A stretch of DNA of 64,000 bases, taken from the NCBI GenBank assembly GCA_035544215.1, contig DATKHY010000007.1, forward strand, positions 992,001 to 1,056,000, given 5' to 3'. This document shows, in pieces, positions 63,041 through 64,000 of the stretch (position 1 is its first letter; every line of letters begins with the position of its first letter). The notes beneath the pieces were generated by a model. The model was not told the origin of the DNA and ran no database searches. It saw only the letters and a list, made by a program, of their open reading frames with translations. Made by a program: the position numbers and the translations under genes. This stretch comes from Candidatus Binatia bacterium (lineage in GTDB: Bacteria > Vulcanimicrobiota > Vulcanimicrobiia > Vulcanimicrobiales > Vulcanimicrobiaceae).

Positions 63041-64000
63041 ATGAGCCAAACGATCGAGGTGCGCGTTCCCGACATCGGCGACTTCAAGGACGTGCCGGTG
63101 ATCGAGGTGTTGGTCAAGAGCGGCGATCGCGTCAAGAAGAACGACTCGCTGATCACGCTCGAGAGCGAGAAGGCCTCGATGGAGGTACCGGCCGAGGCCG
63201 AGGGCGTCGTACAAGATATCAAGGTGAAGGTCGGCGACAAGGTCTCCGAGGGCGTGGCGATCCTGACGCTCAGTTCGGAGGACGCCGCCGTGGCGCCGCA
63301 GCCTGCCCCTGCGCAGCAACAGCCCACGCCGGCTTCGCAACTCGCGCCTGCTCCGCAACTCGCGCCTGCTCCGCAGGCGACGCCCGCACCCGACGGCCCG
63401 GTGCACGCGGGACCCGCGATTCGGCGCTTCGCACGCGAGCTCGGCGTCGATCTCGCGAACATCAGCGGCAGCGGCCCGAACGGACGCATCACGCGTGAGG
63501 ACGTGCAGGGCTTCGTGAAGGGCGCACTGGAGCGCGGCGGCGCTGCCGCCGCACCGGCATTCGGCGGATTGCCGGCGTGGCCGAAGGTAGACTTCGCGCA
63601 GTACGGCCCGGTCGAGCGCCGCCCACTCTCGCGCATCAAGAAGTTCTCGGGACCGAACCTGCATCGCAACTGGCTGCAAATCCCGCACATCACCAACTAC
63701 GACGAGGCCGACGTCACGTCGCTCGAGGCGTTCCGTAACGAGGTCAACGCCGAGCGCACGAGTGAGCCGCGGCCGAAGCTCACGATGCTGGCGTTTCTCG
63801 TCAAGGCCTCGGTCGCGGCGCTGCAGCGCTACCCCGAATTCAACGCGTCGCTGGACGGCGCTGAGCTCGTGCTCAAGCGCTACTACAACATCGGCTTCGC
63901 GGCCGACACGCCGGACGGCCTCGTCGTGCCGGTGGTCAAGAACGCGGACGGCAAGGGGCTGTTCGAGATCGCGGCCGAGAGCGCGGCGCTCGCGGCGAAG
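63041..64000 (+). CDS. aceF: Dihydrolipoamide acetyltransferase (E2), 3' end missing
   Basis: The frame runs from the ATG at 63041 past the window end; 320 codons are visible. One lipoyl domain (residues ~1-80) has the lipoyl lysine K44 (ESEKASMEVP). An Ala/Pro/Gln linker (QLAPAPQLAPAPQATPAP) leads to the E3-binding domain (GPAIRRFARELGVDLANIS, NGRITREDVQ). The catalytic domain starts near residue 195 (ERRPLSRIKKFSGPNL). The catalytic His-containing end lies outside the window. Confidence 0.96.
   Translation, partial: MSQTIEVRVPDIGDFKDVPVIEVLVKSGDRVKKNDSLITLESEKASMEVPAEAEGVVQDIKVKVGDKVSEGVAILTLSSEDAAVAPQPAPAQQQPTPASQLAPAPQLAPAPQATPAPDGPVHAGPAIRRFARELGVDLANISGSGPNGRITREDVQGFVKGALERGGAAAAPAFGGLPAWPKVDFAQYGPVERRPLSRIKKFSGPNLHRNWLQIPHITNYDEADVTSLEAFRNEVNAERTSEPRPKLTMLAFLVKASVAALQRYPEFNASLDGAELVLKRYYNIGFAADTPDGLVVPVVKNADGKGLFEIAAESAALAAK

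Overview
The window is 64 kb of GC-rich bacterial chromosome with very tight packing: many 4-bp ATGA/GTGA start-stop overlaps, convergent genes whose ends overlap, and several divergent pairs whose start codons touch. No rRNA, tRNA, CRISPR array, prophage or transposase was seen. Signal peptides and lipoboxes are common, and there is a lytic transglycosylase, a CsgG-like protein and a GmhB-like phosphatase. This points to an envelope with an outer membrane. Gene content (paired VPS10/BNR giants, ECF41 sigma factor, PDZ-membrane-GAF receptor, many small secreted families, a dispersed CTTCGACTC...CTCAGGATGACA repeat) reminds me of Candidatus Eremiobacterota (WPS-2). That placement is inference; Acidobacteriota, Chloroflexota or Actinobacteriota are not excluded.

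Layout. 0-2 kb: end of a LuxR-type regulator, then a two-gene winged-helix/nucleotidyltransferase cassette behind a perfect 13-bp-arm palindrome. 2-10 kb: YncE-phosphoesterase, ICMT-like methyltransferase with a secreted repeat protein, zinc alcohol dehydrogenase with a 59-aa companion, threonine synthase with an amino-acid permease. 10-20 kb: small secreted proteins, an ECF41 sigma factor with its carboxymuconolactone-decarboxylase partner and a matching promoter, gamma-glutamyltransferase, a frameshifted lectin gene, an alpha/beta hydrolase, and a lower-GC patch of gene remnants including a SIR2-like domain. 20-30 kb: polysaccharide deacetylase, GT39-type glycosyltransferase, membrane proteins, SRAP, CsgG-like protein, an M48-like/RDD fusion lacking zinc ligands, and an atypical Nramp transporter. 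30-40 kb: PEP-mutase-like enzyme, PDZ/membrane/GAF receptor, DUF885 and beta-lactamase-fold hydrolases, then a clear regulon: HxlR-SCP2 regulator divergent from DoxX plus three VOC proteins, with both promoters and an operator-like repeat visible. 40-50 kb: hydantoinase A/B operon, glycosyltransferase with sugar porter, secreted phospholipase C-like esterase. 50-57 kb: two translationally coupled ~1,000-residue VPS10/BNR propeller proteins and a lytic transglycosylase. 57-64 kb: dense palindromic repeats, a GmhB-like phosphatase, thiC under a TPP riboswitch, a STAS protein, and aceE-aceF of pyruvate dehydrogenase (aceF runs off the window).

No single large new system is obvious. The best candidates for new biology are the winged-helix/nucleotidyltransferase cassette, the metal-site-less M48-RDD protein, the Nramp homologue with altered metal motifs, the secreted W-[ST]-C-T-Y-H family, and a dispersed palindromic repeat that supplies stop codons to three genes and lies in frame inside a fourth.
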